Below, piece by piece: positions 46,101 through 52,621 of a DNA stretch of 64,000 nt (the stretch's first letter is position 1; each line of letters starts with the position of its first letter). Position numbers and translations under genes: made by a program. The notes beneath the pieces are model-generated. The model was not told where the DNA came from. It ran no database searches and was given only the letters and a program-made list of their open reading frames with translations. The DNA comes from Rhizobium herbae. Lineage in GTDB: Bacteria; Pseudomonadota; Alphaproteobacteria; Rhizobiales; Rhizobiaceae. Where the stretch lies: the NCBI RefSeq assembly GCF_017873135.1, contig NZ_JAGGJV010000003.1:372001-436000 (forward strand), given 5' to 3'.

Positions 46101-46487
46101 AACATCAACCAGCAGAACAGGCTCCATCCCTTCTACCTGGTTTATATCGACGACGATGGCGAGATCGTTGCAGACCATACCGAGGTAAAACGGCTGCTTG
46201 ACCTGATCCGCAGCAGTTGCAAGGGGCGCGCGGAGCCGATCCCGGATGTCTGCCGCCTGTTCAACGAGCGGACGGAGGACGGCCGCCAGATGGGGCGCTA
46301 TTCCGATCTGCTGAACCAGGCGATCCGCTCGATGATCGAGGTGAAGGAAGAGAAGGACATCGACAGCCTATTCAGCGGTGGCCGCACGACCGCGCTGACT
46401 CACACGATCAAGGGCCTGGATGATTTCGAGCTGATCGCTTTCCTTCGCGTCGAAGGAGGCCCGCGCATCGAAGGGAGCGTGTCGTGA
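43197..46487 (+). CDS. SNF2-type helicase with N-terminal PLD-like domain
   Basis: A 1096-residue protein. The N-terminal part (about 1-150) resembles a phospholipase D-like nuclease-fold domain found before such helicases (VKIAASCFSIYAFEALKAEL). The helicase core has Walker A LADSVGLGKTFTALAVV (near 275-285), DESHNFRNND (near 364), LSATPVNNRFNDLRNQLALA, motif V IGTDCISEGQNLQDCDFLVN and motif VI RIIQRFGRIDRIGSP (near 822-835), all of the SNF2/RapA type. The start at 43197 (MKIIDNTSQLLGDDLKEALV) fits the family; upstream ATGs at 43155 and 43086 are possible and none has a clear ribosome site. A GTG start overlaps its stop codon for the DUF4391 gene. In defence loci of this kind the helicase is thought to act with a DNA modification or restriction module. 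Confidence 0.85.
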   Translation: MKIIDNTSQLLGDDLKEALVRGSRVKIAASCFSIYAFEALKAELSKIDSLQFIFTTPTFVPTEATDRLSKERREFFIPKAGREGSLYGTEFEIKLRNKLTQRAIARECAEWIRKKARFRSNATQAAMQPFAHVDTGAAAVAYMPISGFTAVDLGYQKGNAVSNFVTRMDEPAHSGIYLQLFNQIWNDADKLRDVTDAVCDHIESVYQENAPERVYFLMLYNIFREFLEDISEDVLPNDLTGYQESIVWNKLFNYQRDAATGIINKLETYNGCILADSVGLGKTFTALAVVKYYELRNKSVLVLCPKKLADNWRNYNSNLTTNIFSKDRFNYDVLCHTDLSRTSGESFGIPLNRVNWGNYDLVVIDESHNFRNNDVFKDRETRYQKLMNKVIRAGVKTKVLMLSATPVNNRFNDLRNQLALAYEGQSEALSKSLKSQTSIEEIFRRAQKAFNEWSALPPDERTAATILKTLDFDFFELLDAVTIARSRKHIETFYDTKDIGKFPQRRKPLSYHCPITQRPDVMGLNEIFGQLSVLKLAVYAPISYILPSRLRKYEEIYDTQVEGGRGKLRQADRERSLQALMTTNLLKRLESSVAAFRLTLRALGGNITRALDAIAEYERTGRGQSISDHLEDMSDFDPEDDDLSGLDEFTVGKKMQISLSDMDLPSWKHDLAGDLALIDALIASMDNVAPADDAKLQHLLSLLKQKIENPLNPGNRKVIVFTAFADTANYLYENLAPFAHGLGLHVGQVTGSSSPKTTLKKSYDFQSVLTLFSPRSKEKSVVLPHETAELDILIGTDCISEGQNLQDCDFLVNYDIHWNPVRIIQRFGRIDRIGSPNDQIQLVNYWPDITLDEYINLKERVENRMVIADVTATGDDNVLTAKSSDIAYRKEQLKRMQEEVIELEDVKAGISITDLGLNDFRMDLLNYVKEHGDLENAPFGMHAVVPAAEEVGLRPGVIFALKNVHHSVNINQQNRLHPFYLVYIDDDGEIVADHTEVKRLLDLIRSSCKGRAEPIPDVCRLFNERTEDGRQMGRYSDLLNQAIRSMIEVKEEKDIDSLFSGGRTTALTHTIKGLDDFELIAFLRVEGGPRIEGSVS

Positions 46488-47236
46488 CGCTTTACGACTG
46501 GCCCCGCGCCAGTGCCTTCGGACGGGTCATCCCCAAGAACAAGATCTATGATCATGCGGGCGCCAACACCGCGCTCAAGGATCTGTTCGTTCGGGAGGTC
46601 GATCAGATTACCTGGTCGCACAAGCTGGCGCCGGAGACGATCAATCTGCCCGCGACGAAGTCTGTGGCTGAAATCCAGGTGTTTCGGATCACGCAACGGG
46701 AAAAAGCCCTCAGCACTGACGTGCTGCGTGCCATTGATCGTGCTATCCCGTTTCCATTGCTGTTTGAGCTGGTGCATAGCGGCAGGGTCAAGCTAGCCGC
46801 AGCCTATAAGCGGCCAAGCGAAGCCGACAGCACAAAATGGGTGCTGGGCGACTATTTCGAGAGCGCGTTTTTGTCAGAGGACGGGCACCGGTCGGCGCTG
46901 CCCGTGGCGTTGACCATGGGCGCGCTTTACGAGCAGCTCCTCACCCCGTTGGTCGAGGCGCAGAACACCCGGTTGATTCCGGGCGCGCCAACCGGCTTTG
47001 CGGAGGCCCCGCAGTCGTCTTTTATGGCGGCACCTGATATGCAGCCGCTTTCGCTGGAGGCCAGGATTGCCGTCGCCGAGGCGATCAAGGCCACGACCCG
47101 CGAGGTCGAACGGATCAAGGCGCGACTCGGCCGCGAGAGACAGTTCAACAAACGCGTGGCGATCAATGCCGAGCTGCGCGCTGCCAGGGAAGAGTTGAAA
47201 AGATTGAGCGGAGACAGGGATGGCGAAGCCGAATGA
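46484..47236 (+). CDS. DUF4391-domain protein
   Basis: A 250-residue protein of the DUF4391 family, found next to SNF2-type helicases and type III-like methylases in bacterial defence loci. It opens MTLYDWPRASAFGRVIPKNK and contains WSHKLAPETINLPATKSVAE and LGDYFESAF. A coiled-coil-like Arg/Glu-rich tail lies at about 200-250. Biochemical activity is not known. The GTG start overlaps the helicase stop by four bases, so translation is coupled. Confidence 0.8.
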   Translation: MTLYDWPRASAFGRVIPKNKIYDHAGANTALKDLFVREVDQITWSHKLAPETINLPATKSVAEIQVFRITQREKALSTDVLRAIDRAIPFPLLFELVHSGRVKLAAAYKRPSEADSTKWVLGDYFESAFLSEDGHRSALPVALTMGALYEQLLTPLVEAQNTRLIPGAPTGFAEAPQSSFMAAPDMQPLSLEARIAVAEAIKATTREVERIKARLGRERQFNKRVAINAELRAAREELKRLSGDRDGEAE

Positions 47237-47498
47237 ATCGTATCAGTTGGTTTTGGTCGAGAGTTATCGCCCAAACAGCACATCTGGTCTGCACGGAGGC
47301 GTCCATGTTCGTCCTCGCCATGGACAGGGTTTTCCGAGCACGATGCATGTCGAATGTTCGAAGAGCCTAAGCCGCAATTATCCTGTAGGCACTGTATTCA
47401 GAATCCGAGCGAAGCTGACCGACCGGGAAGGATCAGGCGATTTTCTCTACAGCTATTTTGGTTGGAAATACGACGTCGTAGAATTGGGAAAGAAGTGA
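47220..47498 (+). CDS. Unknown small protein (92 residues) inside the defence operon
   Basis: A 92-residue frame starting within the last codons of the DUF4391 gene (GGAGA just upstream) and ending just before the chimera gene. It opens MAKPNESYQLVLVESYRPNS. No family is recognised. No transmembrane segment or signal is seen; it is moderately basic with aromatic residues at the C-terminus (FLYSYFGWKYDVVEL). Overlap with the previous gene and absence of a gap on the other side suggest it is a real, co-translated gene. Confidence 0.5.
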   Translation: MAKPNESYQLVLVESYRPNSTSGLHGGVHVRPRHGQGFPSTMHVECSKSLSRNYPVGTVFRIRAKLTDREGSGDFLYSYFGWKYDVVELGKK

Positions 47499-47501
47499 TT
47501 G

Positions 47502-48605
47502 ATGGACAAGCTGAAGATGCATAGCCCTGATCTGAACCAGGAGAACATCGCCAAGATCCGCGACCTGTTTCCTGGCTGCGTAACCGAGGCGCGCGACGAG
47601 GCTACCGGACAGTTGCGTCTGGCTGTGGATTTCGACCAGCTTCGGCAGGAGCTCAGCGATAGCATCATTGAAGGACCGCAGGAACGGTTCCGGTTGGATT
47701 GGCCAGGCAAGAGGGAAGCGCTCGCGACGGCAAACGCACCAATTGCAAAAACACTCCGTCCTGCGCAGGCGGAAAGTCTGAACTTCGCGAACACCCGAAA
47801 TCTGTTCTTGGAAGGTGATAATCTCGACGCACTTAAATTGCTGCAATCTTCATGTCTTGGCAGTGTGAAATTCATCTACATCGATCCGCCCTACAACACG
47901 GGCGGGGACTTTGTTTACAGTGACGATTTCTCGGTAGACACAAAGACGTTCTTCGAAAGGTCGATGCAAGCGGATACCGAAGGCAATCGGCTAGTCGCTA
48001 ATCTGGAGTCTAATGTCTTCCTTAGGAGCGTTGGATCCTATAAGGCTGTGCTCTATCAAGACTCGGTCACGGAGCACGGGTTCTGGACGGCTAAGGCTGT
48101 TGATCGGCAGATAAACAGCAGCGAGACGGAAGTTTCGCGGTACTGGATTACAGACTTCTTGGACTCCGACTTCAAAACCACATCAGCAACGGGCACTCGT
48201 GTCCTTGCCGTCGCCATGCGCAATGCAGCGAAAGCAACCGAAAATCTGGAAATTAAAAAAGAGATCACTGCCGCAGCTACTCTTAGCCCCGGCCTCAATG
48301 ATCAGGTGATGACTGCGAACGACTTTATCGCCCGTCTCGGCCTCTCCCAACCTTCACGCGAGGCTATCACAGGACAGATGCGGCACCAGGGGCTTCTAAA
48401 CGAGCAGTTCCGGTTCAGCGCCGAAGAGTTTAATCGTCAGCTTCCGTACAAGTCCGTCGAGCTTCACAACGGTGCGATCCTGACCGCTGCCGCAACCGAG
48501 TTCGACAAGGTGTTTGTCCGTAGTGAGCCGGACGACAAGGGGCAAGTCACCTACGAAGCAACAGGAAAAGTCATTAGCGAGAAGCTCGAAAAGGTGCCGC
48601 GATGA
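47502..48605 (+). CDS. Chimeric gene: type III DNA methyltransferase (Mod) N-terminus fused to nucleoid-associated (NdpA/PF04245-like) C-terminus
   Basis: A 367-residue protein of two unrelated parts. Residues 1 to about 171 are the beginning of a type III adenine methyltransferase: NLFLEGDNLDALKLLQSSCL, then the catalytic motif KFIYIDPPYNTGGDFVY and EGNRLVANLESN. In normal Mod proteins the text continues into target recognition and the FxGSGT AdoMet motif; here it changes at about residue 172 (near base 48012). From there the chain (VFLRSVGSYKAVLYQ...; YWITDFLDSDFKTTSATGTR; LPYKSVELHNGAILTAAATE) matches the C-terminal half of nucleoid-associated proteins. Motif I is lost, so methylation is unlikely. 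It probably arose by an in-frame deletion that also removed the restriction (Res) gene. ATGA overlap with the next gene. Confidence 0.7.
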   Translation: MDKLKMHSPDLNQENIAKIRDLFPGCVTEARDEATGQLRLAVDFDQLRQELSDSIIEGPQERFRLDWPGKREALATANAPIAKTLRPAQAESLNFANTRNLFLEGDNLDALKLLQSSCLGSVKFIYIDPPYNTGGDFVYSDDFSVDTKTFFERSMQADTEGNRLVANLESNVFLRSVGSYKAVLYQDSVTEHGFWTAKAVDRQINSSETEVSRYWITDFLDSDFKTTSATGTRVLAVAMRNAAKATENLEIKKEITAAATLSPGLNDQVMTANDFIARLGLSQPSREAITGQMRHQGLLNEQFRFSAEEFNRQLPYKSVELHNGAILTAAATEFDKVFVRSEPDDKGQVTYEATGKVISEKLEKVPR

Positions 48606-49225
48606 CGGTAGAGGAGGAATATCGGGCGCGCTACGACGAGGTTCTGGTGCCGCTTTCTGCTTCACTTTCGGAACTACTCGCGGAGCATCTATGTGGCTGC
48701 GAGCGGGTCGACCGGATCAGCTCGCGGCCCAAAAGCGTCAATCGCTTTGTGGCTAAGGCTGGGAAAATTACGGATCGGGGTGTTCCTAAGTACGAGCATC
48801 CGCTCGCCCAAATCCAAGACCAAATCGGCGCCCGTGTTACCGTCTTCTACAAGTCTGACGTCGAGAGCGTTCGTGAAGTGTTAATGCGTTATTTGCGACC
48901 AGTTGAGTCAAAGGATCTTGTTCCGGCCTCGGAATGGGAGTTTGGTTATTTCGGCTGGCACTCGGTGTGCCTCTTTCCCGCAGAACTGATCATGCCCGAT
49001 TGGCCCTCTGAGCACGTCCCAAACTTCTTCGAACTCCAGGTTAAGACATTGTTTCAGCACGCGTGGTCGGAGGCAAACCACGACCTCGGCTATAAGAACG
49101 AAAAAGCCGAGTTAACGGCTGACCAAACCCGTATGCTGGCCTTTGCCTCCGCGCAAGCATGGGGCGCCGACCGCGCATTCGAGGAGTTATTCTGTGAGTT
49201 ACAGGATCCAGCCAAGGGCCGTTGA
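48602..49225 (+). CDS. Stand-alone RelA/SpoT-domain (alarmone synthetase-like) protein
   Basis: A 207-residue protein with a RelA_SpoT nucleotidyltransferase domain and no hydrolase, TGS or ACT domains. Motifs: ISSRPKSVNRFVAKAG (substrate loop), IQDQIGARVTVFYKSDVESV (with the catalytic Asp), FGYFGWHSVCLF and FFELQVKTLFQHAWSEANHD, ending LGYKNEKAEL. Small proteins of this kind include toxic alarmone synthetases and tRNA-modifying phage-defence enzymes. The start overlaps the chimera stop codon. In this place it may be the toxic effector of the locus. Confidence 0.82.
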   Translation: MTVEEEYRARYDEVLVPLSASLSELLAEHLCGCERVDRISSRPKSVNRFVAKAGKITDRGVPKYEHPLAQIQDQIGARVTVFYKSDVESVREVLMRYLRPVESKDLVPASEWEFGYFGWHSVCLFPAELIMPDWPSEHVPNFFELQVKTLFQHAWSEANHDLGYKNEKAELTADQTRMLAFASAQAWGADRAFEELFCELQDPAKGR

Positions 49226-49453
49226 ATTGGAGACGGCGGGCAGGTTTATTAGGCATCGGCGCTATTGATCAATACCTTGGCCGGAATTGATGAAAAGTCG
49301 CGTCGACGCCGCTTATATTACGCGTCCGGATATGACCATTACGAAACGCAGACCGACCGCTTCCAAGGGACTACAGGGGCCACACGAACGATCGGAATAA
49401 GGGCGCAAAGCTGCCAGCCGGCAAGACAAGGCCATGGCTGCCTGTAGCGGAAA
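49226..49453. other. Gap between RelA/SpoT gene and integrase gene
   Basis: About 230 bp, convergent genes on either side. A 60-codon plus-strand frame (49265-49447) is open but lacks any family or ribosome site. It probably contains the operon end; the second CGGAAATNATTTCCG copy begins at 49448. Confidence 0.4.
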
Positions 49454-49462
49454 TCATTTCCG
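49448..49462. repeat. Palindrome CGGAAATNATTTCCG, copy 2 (integrase 3' end)
   Basis: Identical to the copy at 43036-43050 except for the centre base. It overlaps the stop codon of the integrase gene. Confidence 0.5.
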
Positions 49463-51346
49463 CTTCGGCGGTCCGGCTACACGCCTGCGGTTGGCAATCG
49501 CTTCGAAATCCAGTCCCCGGAAGATTGAGTAGTCGATCTCCGGATCGAGCGGCAGGACTTTCAGCTTGCGCGCCTCCTTCTCTGTCGCGACGTCGAAACC
49601 ATAGAGGTCATGCTCGTCGATGCCTGCGCTGTGTCCGGCCTGAACGCGGCGTTCGCGCGGATCGACGCCCGACTCGCGCATATCCTGGATATTACCGCTT
49701 CGAAGCGAGTGGAAGACCTCGCGCCGGCCGCCGCTTTCCTCGCGAGCCTTGGGCTTGATTCCTGCCCTCTTGAACAGCCGCTGCATGTAAGACGAGCCAC
49801 TCTTGCTGGGGTCCTTCAGGTTCATGATGTTCGGGAACAGGAAATTCGATCCCTGGCGGGTCGCCCAGTCGATGAAGCCGATCTCCTTCAGGAAGTCATG
49901 AAGCACAAAGTAGCGCTCGCTGTCTTCAGTCTTCACCGGAACGGTGGTCCAGATGCCGTTGATATGCGTTAGGCGCGTCACCTGCCCGACCCAGATATTG
50001 GAGAACTGTTCGCGGATGTCGTTTCCGCGCAGATGGATTAGTAACCCCAGGCGTCGTGAAGTGAGATGGCCAAGGAGCGGCAGCATGATGTCTTCGATCA
50101 GCCCGGACTCAATGCCAGTCTTGAACAGGTTGTTCATCTTCGATGCGCCAATGGGGGTCGCCCGGCGCGGGCTCTCGGCCGTCTTCGGAATTCTGATCTT
50201 TGCCCCACCGAACGGATCGGTAAAGCCACCTCCGGCAATCGCCGAGCGGATCGCTGCTTTGATGACAGCAAGGTATCCGTCCTTGAACGTAGTCTTGGCC
50301 AGCGGTTTCAGGTGAAGATCCCTGTTGTTCTCGATGACCTGCCAGGGCGTGAGATCCGGATCGCGCTGATTGTTGTCTCCCGGCCAGTACTGCATGAGGT
50401 TGACGAAAGCCTGCAGGTCCGCCGGGACGTAGGTGTCGACGCGGTGATCGCCGATCAGCTCGATGAACAGCGCGAGGCGGCTTTCTGCGGTCGCGAGGTC
50501 TCGGGCGATGTTGGCCCCGCCCGAAAGACGGCGCCCGGCGATGTAGGTCGGGATCACGTCGCTCAGTTTCGGCTGCACCGATTTCGACCGCCTGACGGTT
50601 CGTCGATCCAACTCGAAGGCCGGGATCAGTTTACCCTGGGCATCGCGCGGCATATCCCACTCGTCCGAGAGTTCTTGCGCTTCCGTATTCCGATGAAGGA
50701 TGTCGGCTCGTGACACCACCGATTTCTGGGCAGGAGACTGCGGTGGTGCGCTCGCGGCCTGTATCGGCGCGAGATCCGAGAGCGCTGATGACGCAGACAG
50801 TTTTGCGATTGCAGACTGCTTTAGCATGTCCGCATGGCCGACAATGAGTTCGTTGAACGGTTCGCCCTGGGCCTGCCGCTCCAGTTCACGGCTGAGGCCG
50901 ACGAGATCGCGGATACCTGCGGCCTTCTGCAACTCCTCGGTGGGGATGGGTGCATCCGAGCGGTCGATCATCCGGAGGTAGGCCTTCAATTCGCCCTTCA
51001 TCTCGATGACGGCTTCAAGGGCCCGCATTTCGCTGTCGTCGTCGTCCTGCATGCCTCTGCCGTGCCTCATCTCATCGAACATCAATCTTGCCCTTGCCGC
51101 AAGAAGGTCGGCCATGAGCCTGGCGCGCCTGTGGGAGCAAGCACCGAGGCTGAGCCGCAAGGGAGGGATGGCACGCGTGCCGCCGCTCGTCTTCGGCATC
51201 TTAATCTGGAAAATGTAAACGGACCCTGTTTTGGCGAGATAAGGTCCGGGTCCCCTGCTCTTGGGCCTTGCTGACGGCGTCTGATTCGACGGCTCGGGCG
51301 ATACCCCGACGTGTACCGGAAGGTGTACCGGGCGCGATACCTGCAT
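49454..51346 (-). CDS. int: Tyrosine recombinase (integrase) of the island
   Basis: A 630-residue phage-type integrase with a long N-terminal part (DUF6538-like start GPYLAKTGSVYIFQIKMPK, coiled-coil and linker to about 290), a SAM-like core-binding region (about 275-400) and the catalytic domain (about 420-590). The catalytic residues are visible: Arg in LTSRRLGLLIHLRG, His-x-x-Arg in VFHSLRSGN, His in QAGHSAG and the nucleophile Tyr in DEHDLYGFD. The start at 51346 is the second in-frame ATG; its first codons lie in a repeat block, so the true start may be further in. It is next to the target tRNA, as usual for integrases that use tRNA 3' ends. Confidence 0.87.
   Translation of the reverse strand: MQVSRPVHLPVHVGVSPEPSNQTPSARPKSRGPGPYLAKTGSVYIFQIKMPKTSGGTRAIPPLRLSLGACSHRRARLMADLLAARARLMFDEMRHGRGMQDDDDSEMRALEAVIEMKGELKAYLRMIDRSDAPIPTEELQKAAGIRDLVGLSRELERQAQGEPFNELIVGHADMLKQSAIAKLSASSALSDLAPIQAASAPPQSPAQKSVVSRADILHRNTEAQELSDEWDMPRDAQGKLIPAFELDRRTVRRSKSVQPKLSDVIPTYIAGRRLSGGANIARDLATAESRLALFIELIGDHRVDTYVPADLQAFVNLMQYWPGDNNQRDPDLTPWQVIENNRDLHLKPLAKTTFKDGYLAVIKAAIRSAIAGGGFTDPFGGAKIRIPKTAESPRRATPIGASKMNNLFKTGIESGLIEDIMLPLLGHLTSRRLGLLIHLRGNDIREQFSNIWVGQVTRLTHINGIWTTVPVKTEDSERYFVLHDFLKEIGFIDWATRQGSNFLFPNIMNLKDPSKSGSSYMQRLFKRAGIKPKAREESGGRREVFHSLRSGNIQDMRESGVDPRERRVQAGHSAGIDEHDLYGFDVATEKEARKLKVLPLDPEIDYSIFRGLDFEAIANRRRVAGPPKRK
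51298..51341 (+). repeat. GCGATACC-rich block, right end of island
   Basis: GCGATACCCCGACGTGTACC (51298-51317), a second GGTGTACC, and GCGATACC at 51334-51341. It mirrors the left-end block (42524-42555) in sequence and orientation and overlaps the first codons of the integrase. Confidence 0.45.
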
Positions 51347-51390
51347 GATGTTCACTCCTCAAAGGCCGCTGGCGAGCAGAGGTTTTACGA

Positions 51391-51402
51391 GGAAATCCAA
51401 GG
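51391..51402 (+). repeat. Candidate integrase arm site, right end
   Basis: GGAAATCCAAGG, the inverse of CCTAGGATTTCC at the left end with one mismatch. It is 35 bp from the right attachment core, as its partner is 34 bp from the left core. Confidence 0.5.
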
Positions 51403-51437
51403 CTTTGCAGGTAACTGGCGGAGAGTGGATTAGCCAG

Positions 51438-51454
51438 TGGCGGAGAGGGTGGGA
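51438..51454 (+). repeat. Attachment site, right copy (17-bp direct repeat)
   Basis: TGGCGGAGAGGGTGGGA, the last 17 bases of the tRNA-Ser gene (minus strand), identical to 42433-42449. A similar but imperfect TGGCGGAGAGTGGAT lies at 51416-51430. Confidence 0.85.
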
Positions 51455-51527
51455 TTTGAACCCACGATACCCTTGCAGGTATGCCGCATTTCGAGTGCGG
51501 TGCGTTCGACCACTCTGCCACCTCTCC
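51438..51527 (-). tRNA. tRNA-Ser (anticodon CGA)
   Basis: A 90-nt class II tRNA on the minus strand. Acceptor stem GGAGAGG/CCTCTCC, D-arm GGCAGAGTGGTCGAACGC, anticodon stem-loop CCGCA-CTCGAAA-TGCGG with anticodon CGA, a long variable arm as in all tRNA-Ser, T-arm GTGGGTTCAAATCCCAC, discriminator G and encoded CCA. It reads UCG. Its 3' end serves as the island attachment site and is fully restored after integration. Confidence 0.95.
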
Positions 51528-51633
51528 GGATATGCTGGTCGGCGCGTTCAGCGCGAGGCGGTTCATAGCGGCAGTTTTTGGCGATGGCAAGGGGTCATAT
51601 CAAGGAATATCAAGCCTATGCGCGTCTTTCGTC

Positions 51634-51662
51634 TTGACAGTTTCGGTGGCTTCCAGTAATTC
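51634..51662 (+). promoter_or_regulatory. Candidate promoter of rplU-rpmA
   Basis: TTGACA at 51634-51639 and TAATTC at 51657-51662 with a 17-bp spacer, about 150 bp before rplU. The -10 is only partly conserved. The leader between has no other obvious signal. Confidence 0.4.
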
Positions 51663-51813
51663 GCGCAATCGAAGTGGTGTGGCATGCCCTCACCGCGCCG
51701 GGTCGCTATTGGCCCGTTTCACCGGCAAGGCTAACGCCTTGTCATGTCCGACTGAAGAAAAAGACGGCCTCGCCTTCAAGCGAAGAGCCGGAACGAACAT
51801 GAAAGGATATAAA

Positions 51814-52191
51814 ATGTTCGCAGTCATCAAGACCGGCGGTAAACAGTACCGCGTGGCAGCCAACGACGTTCTGACGATTGAAAAATTGGAAGGCGCCGCG
51901 GGCGACAAGATTGAATTCACCGAGATCCTGATGGTCGGCGTCGGCGCCGATGCAACCATCGGTGCTCCGTTTGTCGAAGGTGCCGTTGTCAGCGCCGAAG
52001 TTGTGGAACACGGCCGCGCCAAGAAGGTCATCGCCTTCAAGAAGCGCCGCCGCCAGAACTCCAAGCGCACCCGCGGTCACCGCCAGCACAACACGACCGT
52101 CCGCATCCTGGACATCGCTGCTGTTGCCGGCGCGAAGGCGAAGAAGGCTTCCAAGAAGTCTGAAGACGCTGCCGCTGAAGCTGCAAACTGA
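51814..52191 (+). CDS. rplU: Ribosomal protein L21
   Basis: A 125-residue L21 protein. The family start [20 protein letters not shown] (residues 1-20) and the RNA-binding [20 protein letters not shown] are complete. A Lys/Ala/Glu-rich C-terminal extension of about 20 residues ([17 protein letters not shown]) is common in alphaproteobacteria. AAAGGA precedes the ATG at 51814; upstream in-frame codons are not part of the protein. rpmA follows 33 bp downstream. Confidence 0.96.
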   Translation: MFAVIKTGGKQYRVAANDVLTIEKLEGAAGDKIEFTEILMVGVGADATIGAPFVEGAVVSAEVVEHGRAKKVIAFKKRRRQNSKRTRGHRQHNTTVRILDIAAVAGAKAKKASKKSEDAAAEAAN

Positions 52192-52224
52192 GACAACGGA
52201 TCCAAGGTTTAAAGGAGAACACCC

Positions 52225-52494
52225 ATGGCACATAAAAAAGCTGGCGGTTCCTCGCGCAACGGTCGCGATTCACAGTCCAAGCGCCTCGGCGTGAAGAAGT
52301 TCGGTGGCGAAGTCGTCATTCCGGGCAACATCATTCTGCGCCAGCGCGGAACGCAGTGGCATCCGGGCGCCAATGTCGGCCTCGGCAAGGACCACACCAT
52401 TTTTGCACTGACGGCCGGCAATGTGAACTACCGTACGAAGGCCAATGGCCGCGTGTACGTGTCTGTAATGCCGAAAGCCGAAGCAGCGGAATAA
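52225..52494 (+). CDS. rpmA: Ribosomal protein L27
   Basis: An 89-residue L27 protein of the large subunit. The N-terminal [20 protein letters not shown], which reaches the peptidyl transferase centre, and [20 protein letters not shown] are fully conserved. AAAGGAGA precedes the start. It is cotranscribed with rplU and followed by a strong terminator. Confidence 0.97.
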   Translation: MAHKKAGGSSRNGRDSQSKRLGVKKFGGEVVIPGNIILRQRGTQWHPGANVGLGKDHTIFALTAGNVNYRTKANGRVYVSVMPKAEAAE

Positions 52495-52563
52495 GCCGGT
52501 AGCGCTCTTAAAACAGCCGGCGTCTCATCGACCCGGCTGACGCTTACCGTTCAGGCCAAGATC

Positions 52564-52602
52564 AAAAGGGGAGATGGGGCAATGCCCGATCTCCCCTTTT
52601 TC
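52564..52602 (+). terminator. Rho-independent terminator after rpmA
   Basis: A long stem (AAAAGGGGAGAT with ATCTCCCCTTTT) enclosing an inner GGGC-AATG-CCC-type hairpin, ending in a run of five T. It separates rplU-rpmA from the acetyltransferase genes. Confidence 0.85.
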
Positions 52603-52621
52603 ACGTCTTGGAGGACTGAAC

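Larger units (their letters stand above)
42433..51454. mobile_element. Integrative genomic island of about 9.0 kb in tRNA-Ser(CGA)
   Basis: Bounded by 17-bp direct repeats of the tRNA-Ser 3' end; the intact tRNA is at the right border with a tyrosine recombinase gene next to it, pointing into the island. The left and right ends have mirror-image motifs at the same distance from the core. Cargo: HipB-like repressor, PLD-SNF2 helicase, DUF4391 protein, small unknown, methylase-nucleoid protein chimera and a RelA/SpoT-domain protein. No transfer, replication or phage structural genes are present, so it is a non-conjugative integrative element carrying a probable defence locus. Confidence 0.85.

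Noticed and set aside
43197-46487. Identification of the helicase as DrmD of a DISARM system
   Set aside because: DISARM needs DrmA/DrmB and a DISARM methylase, none of which is present. The DUF4391 neighbour points to a different locus type.
47502-49225. An intact type III restriction-modification system (Mod and Res)
   Set aside because: Only the first part of Mod is present, AdoMet motif I is missing and no Res helicase-nuclease gene exists in the island.
49265-49447. 60-codon frame between the RelA/SpoT gene and the integrase
   Set aside because: No ribosome site, no family, and Arg/Gln-rich composition suggesting chance.
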